Of a stretch of DNA of 64,000 bases, positions 1 through 8,844 are shown one piece after another (within the stretch, counting starts at the first letter, position 1; the number at the start of each line of letters is the position of its first letter). The translations under genes and the position numbers were made by a program. The notes beneath the pieces were generated by a model. That model was not told where the DNA came from, ran no database searches, and worked only from the letters and a program-made list of their open reading frames with translations. The stretch spans positions 372,001-436,000 of the forward strand of contig NZ_JAKFGM010000001.1 of the NCBI RefSeq assembly GCF_021502585.1, read 5' to 3'. Source of the DNA: Sphingomonas cremea (lineage in GTDB: Bacteria > Pseudomonadota > Alphaproteobacteria > Sphingomonadales > Sphingomonadaceae).

Positions 1-869
1 GCGAGTTCCAGAACGGCGAGGTCAAGCCCAAGGAGAGCAAGGACCATGGCTGGACATATCGTTTCAATGGAACCTGGAAGCCGCACGACGACCTCATGTT
101 TTATGCGACATGGTCAAAGGGATTCAGGCCGGGCGGCATCAATCGCCAGCCAGGTCTCGCCGGCTACGACCCGGATTTCCTGATCAATTACGAGCTAGGC
201 TGGAAGACGACCTTTGGCCGCTTCCAATGGAATGGCGCAGTCTATCACCAGAAATGGAAGACGTTCCAATTCAGCTACCTCGGCGAAAACAGCCTGACGG
301 TGGTTCAGAACGGCCGCGATGCCAAGATTAACGGCATCGAGACGGACGTTAGCTATGCCGCAGGGGGCCTGTCGCTGAGAGCAGCAGCGGCGTACACGGA
401 TGCCAAGACCAAGGGTAATATTTGCAACCTTGCCGATGGCAACTCCGATTGTTCAGGCCCTGACGATTTTGTCGTTGCGCCGTCCGGCACGCGTCTGCCT
501 GTCACGCCCAAGTTCAAGATGACAGCAACCGCGCGCTATTCCTGGCCCGTCAGCGTTGGCAGGGCCCATGTGCAAGCCGGAATTGCTCACCAGGGTTCGG
601 CGAGCGCCGACCTTCGCAAGGCCACCGAGGCGCCTTTGGGCGTGATCTATAATCCAAACGACTTTCTTGGCCGGATTAAATCTTCGACGCTGGTCAACCT
701 CTTTGCCGGGTTCGACTGGAGCGATTACAGTGTCGAACTCTATGCATCGAACGTCTTCGATCAGCGCAATGAACTGTCGCGATTCGTGGTCTGCAGCATC
801 TGCACGTCAACCAAGATTGTGCCGGGAACGCCAAGAACAATCGGCCTGAGGCTCGGTGCGAAGTTCTGA
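1..869 (+). CDS. TonB-dependent receptor, C-terminal part (5' truncated by window)
   Basis: The reading frame is open from the left edge (first full codon at base 3) and ends at 869, so only the last ~289 residues are present. They read as alternating outer-membrane beta-strands, with the typical receptor segment ATWSKGFRPGGINRQ and a terminal phenylalanine (RLGAKF), the usual signal for outer-membrane insertion. Family knowledge: such 22-stranded barrels import siderophores, vitamins or glycans using TonB energy. The plug domain and TonB box lie outside the window, so the substrate cannot be inferred. Confidence 0.9.
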   Translation, partial: EFQNGEVKPKESKDHGWTYRFNGTWKPHDDLMFYATWSKGFRPGGINRQPGLAGYDPDFLINYELGWKTTFGRFQWNGAVYHQKWKTFQFSYLGENSLTVVQNGRDAKINGIETDVSYAAGGLSLRAAAAYTDAKTKGNICNLADGNSDCSGPDDFVVAPSGTRLPVTPKFKMTATARYSWPVSVGRAHVQAGIAHQGSASADLRKATEAPLGVIYNPNDFLGRIKSSTLVNLFAGFDWSDYSVELYASNVFDQRNELSRFVVCSICTSTKIVPGTPRTIGLRLGAKF

Positions 870-923
870 TCTGCATAATGGAGCGCCATCTGAAGATGGC
901 GCTCCATATTTGAGGGGACAGCC

Positions 924-1109
924 GTGAGACCCTTCACGACGATAGCCGCCATTATATTCGGACTGATGGCGTTGCTTCACGCCTATCGGCTAGCCACTCA
1001 TTTCCAGCTAATCATCGGTAGTCACACGATCGCTCAAGGTCTGAGTTGGGTCGCGGTGGTCCTGACTGGGTTGCTGAGCTACGGACTGTTCCGCGAGGCG
1101 AAGCGCTAA
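924..1109 (+). CDS. small two-helix membrane protein, hypothetical
   Basis: A 61-residue protein starting at GTG 924, preceded by a good ribosome binding site (GAGGGG, 912-917). Two hydrophobic segments are visible: residues about 5-20 (TIAAIIFGLMALLHAY) and 40-56 (GLSWVAVVLTGLLSYGL), with a basic C-terminus (REAKR). This suggests a hairpin in the inner membrane. The stop overlaps the 3' end of the convergent ychF gene by 4 nt. I do not recognise a named family; the membrane location is an inference from hydrophobicity. Confidence 0.65.
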   Translation: MRPFTTIAAIIFGLMALLHAYRLATHFQLIIGSHTIAQGLSWVAVVLTGLLSYGLFREAKR

Positions 1110-2206
1110 ACGTTGAACTTGAAGTGGAGGACGTCACCGTCCTTCACGACATATTCCTTGCCTTCCTGCCGAAGCTTGCCCGCATCCCGTGCGCCGGCTT
1201 CTCCATTAAGCGCGATATAGTCGTCATAGGCGATGGTTTCGGCGCGGATGAAGCCACGCTCGAAGTCGGTGTGGATCTCGCCCGCCGCCTGCGGTGCTTT
1301 TGAGCCCTTTTCGACCGTCCACGCGCGCGCCTCCTTTGGCCCAACCGTGAAGAAGGTAATGAGGTGCAGCAGGTCGTATCCGGCCCGAATGACCCGAGCG
1401 AGGCCCGTTTCGTGCAGCCCCATCTCCTCGAGGAAGGCCAGCCGCTCGTCCATGTCCATGGTAACAAGGTCCGCCTCGATCGCGGCGGATACGACCACCG
1501 CATTTGCACCCTCGGCTTTGGCCTTTTCGAATACGCGTGCCGAATGGTCGTTACCGTTCGCCGCTTCATCCTCATTGACGTTGCAGACATAGAGTACCGG
1601 CTTGGCCGTCAGCAGCTGCGCTTGGGCGAAGACCCGCGCTTCTTCATCGTCCTTGGGCTTGGTCAGCCGGGCGGGCTTGCCTTCGCGAAGAAGATCGAGA
1701 GCCTGGCTCAGGACCGATGCGGCGAACTTCGATTCCTTGTCGCCCTGCTGGCCGCGTTTGATGAGGTTTGGGACACGCTTTTCAAGGCCTTCGAGGTCGG
1801 AAAGCAGCAGCTCGGTCTCGACCACTTCTGCGTCGGCCACCGGATCGACCCGATTTTCGACGTGCTGAATGTCGTCATTCTCGAAACAGCGCAGGACATG
1901 GACGATTGCGTCCACTTCGCGGATGTTGCCCAGGAACTGGTTGCCAAGCCCTTCGCCCTTCGACGCGCCTTTCACCAGCCCGGCAATGTCGACGAATGCG
2001 AGCTGGGTCGGGAGGATCTTGGCCGATCCAGCGATCGCGGCAAGCTTGTCCAGCCGGGGATCGGGCACCGCGACCTGGCCGACATTGGGCTCGATCGTGC
2101 AGAAGGGATAGTTTGCCGCCTGCGCCGCCTGCGTCTCCGTCAATGCATTGAAGAGGGTCGACTTGCCAACGTTCGGCAGGCCGACGATGCCGCATTTAAA
2201 GCCCAT
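1106..2206 (-). CDS. ychF: YchF/OLA1-type ribosome-associated ATPase
   Basis: A 366-residue protein of the normal YchF length. The P-loop near the N-terminus reads [15 protein letters not shown], followed by the YchF-typical [12 protein letters not shown] switch region and the [10 protein letters not shown] motif. The C-terminus is a TGS-like domain ([20 protein letters not shown] ... [19 protein letters not shown]). YchF is a TRAFAC-class P-loop NTPase that prefers ATP, binds the 70S ribosome and acts in stress responses. It stands alone here, convergent with a small membrane protein and separated by 45 nt from the oxygenase-like gene upstream. Confidence 0.97.
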   Translation of the reverse strand: MGFKCGIVGLPNVGKSTLFNALTETQAAQAANYPFCTIEPNVGQVAVPDPRLDKLAAIAGSAKILPTQLAFVDIAGLVKGASKGEGLGNQFLGNIREVDAIVHVLRCFENDDIQHVENRVDPVADAEVVETELLLSDLEGLEKRVPNLIKRGQQGDKESKFAASVLSQALDLLREGKPARLTKPKDDEEARVFAQAQLLTAKPVLYVCNVNEDEAANGNDHSARVFEKAKAEGANAVVVSAAIEADLVTMDMDERLAFLEEMGLHETGLARVIRAGYDLLHLITFFTVGPKEARAWTVEKGSKAPQAAGEIHTDFERGFIRAETIAYDDYIALNGEAGARDAGKLRQEGKEYVVKDGDVLHFKFNV

Positions 2207-2251
2207 TGTATGTCCTGGAATGAAAGGAGTTTTGTGGCCCTTAGCGGCGCT

Positions 2252-2851
2252 TTAGGAGAAATTGAAGCTGATGCTGAGCCGATCGACTTTAGCCAAGCCG
2301 GGTAGGACTTCGTGCCGCAGCCAGCTTTCCCACATCAGCAGCAGTCCGGCGGTCGGCGTCACTGTGACGAAAGGGCGCAATTCCTCGGGCGCATCGTCGC
2401 GGCGTACGGGCGCGGCCATCATCATCGGCAGCCGAGGATCCTCGAACCGAATTTCGCCGCTTTCCGCTGGAGTCTCGACGTAAAATGTCCCCGACAGGAT
2501 CGAATGCGGATGAATATGGGCGCTATGATGCCCGCCGGCCTTCAACAAATTGACCCATAGGCTGTCGAGCTTGGGCTTTCGGCAAAGGTCGAATGCGAGC
2601 TCTCGTGCAAAGTCGGAAGCATGGCGAAGCAAAAGCCGCTGCAGGTCAGCAAACGCCGGATCCCGCCGCGGCAGGTCGTTCAGCGAAGCGTAGCTGGTGT
2701 AACCCTTGTAGCCCTTGTCGCGGCTCCAGCGCTGGCCGGCCTTGTCATCCGCAGCCAACGTACGGATCGAATGTGCCAGATCGCCGAGCAGCGCCTGATC
2801 TTCGATGGCGGCTTGGTACAATTGGGTGGCGAACAGGCTGCGAATGGGCAT
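2252..2851 (-). CDS. 2OG-Fe(II) oxygenase-like protein (TIGR02466 type)
   Basis: A 199-residue protein. The metal/substrate region HIHPHSILSGTFYVETP and a late arginine-containing segment (KVDRLSISFNFS) match the double-stranded beta-helix plan of 2-oxoglutarate/Fe(II) dioxygenases of the TIGR02466 group. The substrate is unknown. It is transcribed divergently from a paralogue that starts 92 nt away (2944) and shares the H-x-H...LSG-x-(F/Y)YV pattern, so the pair probably arose by duplication. The family call is from motif memory; catalytic activity is not shown. Confidence 0.8.
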   Translation of the reverse strand: MPIRSLFATQLYQAAIEDQALLGDLAHSIRTLAADDKAGQRWSRDKGYKGYTSYASLNDLPRRDPAFADLQRLLLRHASDFARELAFDLCRKPKLDSLWVNLLKAGGHHSAHIHPHSILSGTFYVETPAESGEIRFEDPRLPMMMAAPVRRDDAPEELRPFVTVTPTAGLLLMWESWLRHEVLPGLAKVDRLSISFNFS

Positions 2852-2943
2852 GGCCCAGCGCTTAACCCCTTGCGCCCGGCGGAGCGAGAGGCTTTGAACG
2901 ATAATGACGACAGTAAGCGTCCGCGCTGCCGGAGGGATTGGAG

Positions 2944-3561
2944 ATGAGCTTTAAGCTGGCGGGGGTGGACACGCTGTTTCCCATTCCGCTGTTCCGTTAT
3001 CGGGTCGAAGACGCGAACCTCAACGACAATCTGTCCAAGGAAATCGCCAAGCGCCGCAAGGCTGAGGGCGGTATGTTCAACAGCAATCGACAAGGGTGGC
3101 AGTCGGAGCATGACTTCTTTGCGCGCAAGGAAGAGGGGCATGGATCGCTGGCGCGGACGATCGCCCAGGTGTTGAAGGCGACGCTGCAATCGATCGATCC
3201 CGCTGCGGATTTCGGCAAGTTCAACGTAACCATGAACGGATGGGTCAACGTCAACCCGCCCGGCGGCTACAATGGTCCGCACCAGCATACCAACGCGGTG
3301 CTGTCGGGCGTCTATTACGTCGACGTGCCGCGTGGCCCCTCGGATAAGGGCGGAGCGATCGAATTCCTGTCGCCACATCCCGTTAGATTGATCGGCGGCC
3401 TGTTGAACGCGGAAATGTTTGCGGAAAGGATTCGTTATCAGCCAAAAGCCGGCGACCTGCTGATCTTTCCCGGGCAGCTGCCGCATTGGGTGCACCCCAA
3501 CGACAGCAGCAAGTCGAGGGTGACGATCGCGTTTAACGCAATGCTGCACGCCAAGAACTAG
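2944..3561 (+). CDS. 2OG-Fe(II) oxygenase-like protein (TIGR02466 type), paralogue
   Basis: A 205-residue protein. I chose ATG 2944 because GGAGGG (2931-2936) lies 7 nt upstream; a TTG at 2938 is in frame but too close to that site. The core reads HQHTNAVLSGVYYVD, then FPGQLPHWVHPN (second metal histidine) and SRVTIAFNAML (2-oxoglutarate-binding arginine). This is the complete H...H...R set of a jelly-roll dioxygenase. It is divergent from a related gene at 2252-2851. Known members are widespread in alphaproteobacteria and phages without an assigned substrate. Confidence 0.82.
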   Translation: MSFKLAGVDTLFPIPLFRYRVEDANLNDNLSKEIAKRRKAEGGMFNSNRQGWQSEHDFFARKEEGHGSLARTIAQVLKATLQSIDPAADFGKFNVTMNGWVNVNPPGGYNGPHQHTNAVLSGVYYVDVPRGPSDKGGAIEFLSPHPVRLIGGLLNAEMFAERIRYQPKAGDLLIFPGQLPHWVHPNDSSKSRVTIAFNAMLHAKN

Positions 3562-3579
3562 GATTCGGCTGACCGCCTC

Positions 3580-3963
3580 CTATTCGGCGAAGATTGTCTC
3601 CGCACCAATTCGCTCGAACGTCAAATTTACCGAGCGCTGGCCAGCCGGTCTGGTTCGATGGAGCGTGCCCGCCGGAACGGTAACGAACTGGCCAGGCCGC
3701 ACAACGACTTCGCGATCCGGAAATTCGATGATCAGATAGCCATCGACCCCATAGAATGTCTCGTCCGAATCCGGATGATGATGCCAACGAAACTGAGTGG
3801 TCATCACGCTCATCCGGATTTCGTGATCATTGACCATGGCGAGTGAGATGTTGCGATACGCATCGGCGACGGTCCGGCTCAGTGCGAGTGGATCGACGAT
3901 AGTGGGGATATTGGGAGCTGCTCGATCGGTCATCGCCGCTAGCATGCGCCCCTCATTTCTCAT
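3580..3963 (-). CDS. cupin-domain protein
   Basis: A 127-residue single-domain cupin. Motif 1 is visible as HHHPDSDETFYGVDG and motif 2 as PGQFVTVPAGTLHRTRPAG, giving three His, one Glu and a later His as likely metal ligands. Small cupins of this kind are metal-dependent isomerases, dioxygenases or sugar/ligand-binding proteins; nothing in the neighbourhood narrows this down. The start is uncertain: ATG codons at 3963, 3945 and 3933 are in frame and the only SD-like stretch (GAGGGG) fits none perfectly. Confidence 0.8.
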   Translation of the reverse strand: MRNEGRMLAAMTDRAAPNIPTIVDPLALSRTVADAYRNISLAMVNDHEIRMSVMTTQFRWHHHPDSDETFYGVDGYLIIEFPDREVVVRPGQFVTVPAGTLHRTRPAGQRSVNLTFERIGAETIFAE

Positions 3964-4001
3964 GAACCAATCGAACGTTTGTCCGAGACGATAAGCTTCA
4001 C

Positions 4002-4583
4002 TTATCCGGGATCGGCCGCATTCGTCCTCAATGCCACTTCGCTCATAAAGCGGACGTCATTACCGTCGGCGAGCCATTCGGCCTCGGCAGCTATCGCGCC
4101 AAGCAGGTCGGACAATGGCTCCATTTCGCTTTTGGCATAGTTGCCGAGCACATGCGGCGTCACCCGGTCTTTGTGGCCGGGGTGTCCAATGCCGATGCGC
4201 ACACGCCGGAAATCGGGGCCCAGCGCCGCGTCGATGGCGCGAAGGCCGTTATGGCCCGCCGTGCCGCCGCCGGTCTTCACCTTGACCTTCATCGGTCCCA
4301 GGTCGAGCTCGTCGTGAAAGGCGGTAAGCGCGTCGACGTTGAGTTTGTAAAAGCGCAGCGCCTGCTGAACCGCATCACCGCTGTCGTTCATATAGGTCTG
4401 TGGCTTTAGCAGAAGCACTTTGTGCCGTCCGATCCGTCCCTCGCTGGCCAGTGCGCGATATTTCTTCTGCCATGGACCGAATCCATAAACCGCGGCGATG
4501 GCGTCCACAGCCATGAAGCCGACGTTATGACGGTGGAGCGCATATTGCGCACCCGGATTGCCGAGGCCGGCCCAGATCTGCAT
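4002..4583 (-). CDS. pth: peptidyl-tRNA hydrolase
   Basis: A 193-residue Pth that releases tRNA from stalled peptidyl-tRNA. The signature MQIWAGLGNPGAQY, the catalytic-His segment HRHNVGFM, YMNDSGDAV and FHDELDLGPMKVKVKTGGG-type substrate loops are all present. The frame is open to 4646, but I place the start at ATG 4583 because this gives the family's usual N-terminus and because the upstream extension would overlap the rplY terminator hairpin (4603-4634). The order rplY-pth is common in bacteria. Confidence 0.95.
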   Translation of the reverse strand: MQIWAGLGNPGAQYALHRHNVGFMAVDAIAAVYGFGPWQKKYRALASEGRIGRHKVLLLKPQTYMNDSGDAVQQALRFYKLNVDALTAFHDELDLGPMKVKVKTGGGTAGHNGLRAIDAALGPDFRRVRIGIGHPGHKDRVTPHVLGNYAKSEMEPLSDLLGAIAAEAEWLADGNDVRFMSEVALRTNAADPG

Positions 4584-4602
4584 GGGCGCTGTCCCTGCCA
4601 GC

Positions 4603-4634
4603 AAAAACGCCCACCCCGCAAGCGGGATGGGCGT
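4603..4634 (-). terminator. intrinsic terminator of rplY
   Basis: On the minus strand a 12-bp GC-rich stem (CGCCCATCCCGC pairing with GCGGGGTGGGCG, loop TT) is followed by a run of five T (4607-4603). It lies 30 nt after the rplY stop and just before pth, so it should separate or attenuate pth transcription from rplY. The stem is read directly from the sequence. Confidence 0.85.
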
Positions 4635-4663
4635 CCTTGTTCTCAAAGCTCTGAAAAGGAAGC

Positions 4664-5341
4664 TTAGGCTTCCTCTCCGCCTTCGGCTTCGCCGCTGGTC
4701 TCGCCTTCGGCTTCTTCTTCGCCGACGGTCGGGACTTCGCCCTCAGGCGCGGCTTCTTCCTCGGTCTGCTTCATCGCCGACGGAGCAACAACGGTGGCGA
4801 CTGTGAAGTCGCGATCGTCGATCGCCGATTCGACGCCCTTGGGCAGCTTGACCTGGCTGATGTGGATCGAATCGCCGATTTCGAGCCCGGTCAGATCGAT
4901 ATGGATCTCGTCAGGGATCTCAGCCGCGTCACAAACCAGTTCCAGATCGTGCTGGACGATGTTGAGCACACCGCCGCGCTTGAGGCCCGGAGAGGCTTCC
5001 TCATTGTCGAAGCGGACCGGCACTGCGACCGTGACCTTGCTGTGTTCGCCAATGCGCAGGAAATCGACATGGACGGGGCGGCTGGTAACCGGGTGGAACT
5101 GCACGTCCTTGGGGAGCGTGCGGTTCGGCTTGCCGCCGACTTCGACCATAACGACCGAATTCATGAAGTGGCCGGTCGACAGCATCTTGGCGAGGAGCTT
5201 TTCCTCGACATGCACCGAGAGTGGCTCTTGCTTGTCGCCGTATACCACGGCAGGGACCCGGCCTTCGCGGCGCAGTGCACGGGAGGCTCCCTTGCCAGCC
5301 CGATCGCGCGCTTCGGCGGGCAGCGTCAGCTGTTCGCTCAT
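4664..5341 (-). CDS. rplY: 50S ribosomal protein L25/Ctc
   Basis: A 225-residue long-form L25 (Ctc-like): an N-terminal 5S-rRNA-binding domain ([19 protein letters not shown], about residues 20-40), the L25 beta domain ([15 protein letters not shown]) and an acidic C-terminal tail rich in Glu. The protein binds 5S rRNA in the central protuberance of the 50S subunit. It is followed by an intrinsic terminator and pth. The Glu/Gly-rich tail (last ~35 residues) is usual in sphingomonads and other alphaproteobacteria. Confidence 0.95.
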   Translation of the reverse strand: MSEQLTLPAEARDRAGKGASRALRREGRVPAVVYGDKQEPLSVHVEEKLLAKMLSTGHFMNSVVMVEVGGKPNRTLPKDVQFHPVTSRPVHVDFLRIGEHSKVTVAVPVRFDNEEASPGLKRGGVLNIVQHDLELVCDAAEIPDEIHIDLTGLEIGDSIHISQVKLPKGVESAIDDRDFTVATVVAPSAMKQTEEEAAPEGEVPTVGEEEAEGETSGEAEGGEEA

Positions 5342-5442
5342 TTTCGCATTCCTTCTAGGTTTTCATGCCCCGCCACGCCTCCAGGGATGACCATGGGTGG
5401 GCAAGCGCGCGCCTATAGGGGCGGCGAGCCAAATTGGCAAGG

Positions 5443-5922
5443 TCAGCGCATCTGCTGAAGCCGGTCGAGCAATGCGTCGATCCTTGGGTCCAGCACTTTT
5501 CGTGCCGCATCATAGGATGAATTCATCGATGGAACATCCGACCAGTTCAGAAGCCTGCCTTCGGGAACCGCAAATGGAAGCGGGTCGAACGCGATGACGA
5601 GGTCCGCTGCCTTAAGGTCATCGGAGGTAAGGGCGGTCAACGGCTGACGGGTAGGGTCGATTTGTTCGGCGCGCAGCTGGACACTTAACGTCGGCGACAA
5701 ATGTTCTTCCGGAGTAATCCCACGCGACCACGCATGAAGCGCAATCCCACGCGAAGCGGCGCGGCGGATCAGCAGCTCGCGGGCTATTGCGCTTTTGACC
5801 GAACCGAACTGGCAAACTAGCAGGATCTGCGGCTTGTCGGCCGCCAATACGGTTTGCGCAGGGATTGCCTGGAGGCCCAGCACGATAACCAAAAAGACGC
5901 GTAAGAACGTTCGTCGAAGCAT
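5443..5922 (-). CDS. exported low-molecular-weight phosphatase-like protein with altered P-loop
   Basis: A 159-residue protein with an N-terminal signal peptide (basic MLRRTF, hydrophobic to about residue 22, cleavage near AQTVLAADK). The mature part starts PQILLVCQFGSVKSAIARE, the position of the low-molecular-weight PTPase/arsenate-reductase P-loop C-X5-R-S. Here it reads C37-QFGSV-K43-S44, so the catalytic Arg is Lys. A later segment (LVIAFDPLP) sits where the family's acid-bearing Asp loop lies. The family assignment is by motif; with Lys for Arg and a periplasmic location, classical phosphatase activity is doubtful. Confidence 0.65.
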   Translation of the reverse strand: MLRRTFLRVFLVIVLGLQAIPAQTVLAADKPQILLVCQFGSVKSAIARELLIRRAASRGIALHAWSRGITPEEHLSPTLSVQLRAEQIDPTRQPLTALTSDDLKAADLVIAFDPLPFAVPEGRLLNWSDVPSMNSSYDAARKVLDPRIDALLDRLQQMR

Positions 5923-5986
5923 AGCCAGGCTCCCCGGGTCGCCGGAATAGGCGCACCACGAACCCCCTGCAAGAAGGGCTGGCGGA

Positions 5987-6850
5987 CTAGCTCACGCGGG
6001 TGGTAGTGATGCCGCGCGACGCGAGCCAATGCTGAACGCTGTCCTTACCGGCAAGATGGCCGGTCCCGACCGCAACGAAGACCGTACCCGGCTGTTCCAG
6101 CCGCTTGGCAATCCACTGCCCCCAGCGCGCATTTCGGTCGGCGATCAACATGCGATAGGCGACCGGCGATTTGGCTTCGAAACCGGCGAGCATGGTAGAA
6201 AAGGCGCCTGTATTCCCCGTCGCCCAGGCGCTGAGCAGGTCATTGACGGTGACTGAGATCGCCGAGGCCGTTGGCTGCGGAGCAGCGGTAGAAGGGGCAG
6301 GGATATTGGCAAGGGCGCCAAGTTGATCCTCGAAGCGTTCCAATCCCCCGACTGGCTTTCCAACATTTTCGGCAACGCGTCGAAGTACGGTGTCGGCGCC
6401 ATTTTCTACGGACAAGCCAGCAGTGCGGCTTTGGCTAACGACCATCTGGGTCTGCGCGAAGAATGGCTTAACTCTAGCCGTTCCATCAGGGGCGCTTTCG
6501 GTGACCTGATTGCGTGCTGCCCGCTGGATCGCGTCCGGATCAGGAACGATGGTTTCCAATACCAGCTCGCCAGAGCGATCGAACGCGTCGCGGACCTTGT
6601 CGCCGAACCACACCGTACGTCCGTCCAGCGTGTGGAACGTTCCGAACAAATAGATGGTGGTGTCGGCGTCACGGATTTCCCAAAGGGCTGGTGTCGCCCG
6701 GACCAGGGCCGGAGCTGCGATTGCAGGAACTGGAGCGGCCTGGGTAGGAGCCGCAGTCGTCACTAGGAGCGCCAGAATGGCGTTTGCGCCCTTGCCAAAG
6801 AGTCGTTTCGGGGGCGTTCCTTGCCCACCGATTATCTGTGTCCGTGCCAC
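5987..6850 (-). CDS. TraB/GumN family protein
   Basis: A 287-residue protein with a hydrophobic N-terminal region (residues ~23-40, NAILALLVTTAAPTQAA) suggesting export. The TraB/GumN core is seen as PALWEIRDADTTIYLFGTFH near residue 55 and as GTVFVAVGTGHLAGKDSV with the conserved GxGHL near the C-terminus. The family is proposed to be related to metalloproteases (Tiki-like), but bacterial members are functionally uncharacterised. A paralogue lies directly upstream at 6962-7864 in the same orientation, so this is a tandem duplication. Confidence 0.85.
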   Translation of the reverse strand: MARTQIIGGQGTPPKRLFGKGANAILALLVTTAAPTQAAPVPAIAAPALVRATPALWEIRDADTTIYLFGTFHTLDGRTVWFGDKVRDAFDRSGELVLETIVPDPDAIQRAARNQVTESAPDGTARVKPFFAQTQMVVSQSRTAGLSVENGADTVLRRVAENVGKPVGGLERFEDQLGALANIPAPSTAAPQPTASAISVTVNDLLSAWATGNTGAFSTMLAGFEAKSPVAYRMLIADRNARWGQWIAKRLEQPGTVFVAVGTGHLAGKDSVQHWLASRGITTTRVS

Positions 6851-6961
6851 TGGCGACCCCCCGCCGTTTCAGAGTCAAACAGTCGGCCACAAATGGTTAA
6901 CGGTCAATTAGCTTGTTGATTTTTCACTGACTTTTGCGACGAACGGAGTGCCTGGCCGCTG

Positions 6962-7864
6962 CTATTGGACGCGGGTTATCTTGACGCCCTGTTGCTTGAG
7001 CACGGTCAGTACCGACTGATCGCCAGCAAGGTGGCCGGCGCCAACCGCAACAAGCACGGTACCCGGCTGGTCGAGCCGCCCTTTGACCCAACGTGCCCAA
7101 TTGGCGTTACGCTTTAACAATAGCGCATCCCTAAGCTCTGGAGAATCTCCAAGATCGGCGTTGAAGCTGTCGGCGATGCCCCGGACGTCGCCGCGGCTCC
7201 ACGCATCGAGCATGCCCTTAAACTGCGGCTTCATCGTAGCCGGGTCCTCAAGAACGGTCGCAAGAAATTTGCGTTGGGCATCTTCCGACAGCCTGTCGAA
7301 AAAGCCGAGCTGCTCGGCGTTAGTTTCAAGCTCGCCAATGGGCTTTCCGCCTGCCTCGAATTGCTTCTTCAAGGCGGATTCGACGCCGGATCCTGGATCC
7401 AGGCCAAGCTCCTGGAATTGAACTCCAAGTAGAAGGAACGCCGCCGCCCATGTCTCAAGCTTGTCAAAGGCTTGGGCCGGTAGGCCGGACTTGGCGATGG
7501 CAGACGCCAGCGCCGCCTTTTTATCCGGCTGCACGCGCTCGGCGATCGGCGGCAGCCCATCTGCCATCGCCAGCTTGAACAGCTCGCCAATGGTCGCTGT
7601 GGGGTTAGCCTCGTCGATTCTGGTTTCGACCACCAGAGTGTCCGATCCAGCGGCGGCCCGATCGAACGCCGGGCTGCGCCACTTTGTATCCTTCGGCAGC
7701 AGGTGGATCGTCCCGAACAAATAGATGGTGGTATCCTTGTCGGCGACCTTCCACATCGCCGGACTGGCAGCTTTGGGCTCGATCGCCGGTGCAGGGGCGC
7801 AGGCCGTCGCGGCAATCGCTCCGAAGGCGGCCAGCTTGCGGCCGCAACGCTTGAACAGGCTCAT
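6962..7864 (-). CDS. TraB/GumN family protein, paralogue with lipoprotein-like leader
   Basis: A 300-residue TraB/GumN protein. The leader MSLFKRCGRKLAAFGAIAAT followed by ACAPAP could be a lipobox-type or ordinary signal peptide. Core motifs match the neighbouring paralogue: MWKVADKDTTIYLFGTIHLL and GTVLVAVGAGHLAGDQSV. The two copies differ clearly in the middle, so the duplication is not recent. A 111-nt spacer separates them. Role unknown; envelope location inferred from the leader. Confidence 0.85.
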   Translation of the reverse strand: MSLFKRCGRKLAAFGAIAATACAPAPAIEPKAASPAMWKVADKDTTIYLFGTIHLLPKDTKWRSPAFDRAAAGSDTLVVETRIDEANPTATIGELFKLAMADGLPPIAERVQPDKKAALASAIAKSGLPAQAFDKLETWAAAFLLLGVQFQELGLDPGSGVESALKKQFEAGGKPIGELETNAEQLGFFDRLSEDAQRKFLATVLEDPATMKPQFKGMLDAWSRGDVRGIADSFNADLGDSPELRDALLLKRNANWARWVKGRLDQPGTVLVAVGAGHLAGDQSVLTVLKQQGVKITRVQ

Positions 7865-7983
7865 GCGATCTCAATCTCCAACGGTTCGAGTGAAAGGTAA
7901 GGTGCCGGGCCGCGCTCGTCCACTTGCCGCCGCTGAATTCATGCGCCAAAGCCGCCCGACTGTTTCGATACGGGATTTTGCGC

Positions 7984-8844
7984 GTGAGCTTGAGCTTCCA
8001 GGACCTGATCCTGACCCTCCACCGCTATTGGGGCGAGCAGGGCTGTGTAATCCTGCAGCCGTATGACATGGAGATGGGGGCGGGGACGTTCCATCCGGCT
8101 ACCGTGTTGCGCGCGCTTGGGCCCGACCCGTGGAAATGCGCCTACGTACAGCCGTGTCGCCGCCCGACCGACGGCCGCTATGGGGAGAATCCCAACCGGC
8201 TTGGCCATTATTACCAGTATCAGGTGATGCTGAAGCCCAGTCCCGAGAACCTGCAGGAACTTTACCTCGGTTCGCTCGACGCGATCGGCATCGATCCGTT
8301 GAAACACGACATCCGCTTCGTCGAGGATGACTGGGAAAGCCCGACGCTCGGCGCATGGGGATTGGGCTGGGAAGTCTGGTGCGATGGGATGGAAGTGACC
8401 CAGTTCACCTATTTCCAGCAGGTCGGCGGGTTCGACTGCAAGCCGGTTGCGGGCGAGCTGACATACGGCCTCGAGCGGCTGGCGATGTACATCCAGGGCA
8501 AGGACAATGTGTTCGATCTCGCCTTCAATAATGAAGGGGTCACCTATGGCGACGTCTTCCTGGAAAACGAGCGGCAGATGTCGAAATGGCACTTCGAGGT
8601 TGCCGACACCGAGGCGCTATTCGACCTCTTCAAACGGGCTGCAGCGGAGAGCGAAAACAGCCTGAAGGCGGGCGTTCCGATTGCTGCCTATGAGCAGGCG
8701 ATCAAGGCCAGTCACATCTTCAATACGCTGCAAGCGCGTGGCGTGATCTCGGTTGCCGAGCGCCAGGCCTATATCGGACGCGTCCGCGACATGGCCAAGG
8801 GCGCCTGCGGCGCATGGATGGCGCACATGGGATATGAGGCATGA
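7984..8844 (+). CDS. glyQ: glycine--tRNA ligase alpha subunit
   Basis: A 286-residue class II aminoacyl-tRNA synthetase subunit. Recognisable segments are [20 protein letters not shown], the class II motif 2 region ([19 protein letters not shown]), [21 protein letters not shown] and [12 protein letters not shown] (motif 3). It forms the alpha2beta2 GlyRS with GlyS, catalysing glycine activation. The frame is open from 7924, but GTG 7984 gives the usual N-terminus (SLSFQDLIL). The stop overlaps the glyS ATG by 4 nt, so the two are translationally coupled. Confidence 0.96.
   Translation: MSLSFQDLILTLHRYWGEQGCVILQPYDMEMGAGTFHPATVLRALGPDPWKCAYVQPCRRPTDGRYGENPNRLGHYYQYQVMLKPSPENLQELYLGSLDAIGIDPLKHDIRFVEDDWESPTLGAWGLGWEVWCDGMEVTQFTYFQQVGGFDCKPVAGELTYGLERLAMYIQGKDNVFDLAFNNEGVTYGDVFLENERQMSKWHFEVADTEALFDLFKRAAAESENSLKAGVPIAAYEQAIKASHIFNTLQARGVISVAERQAYIGRVRDMAKGACGAWMAHMGYEA

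Noticed and set aside
1364-2305. Plus-strand 313-codon open frame opposite ychF
   Set aside because: Antisense shadow of a fully conserved gene.
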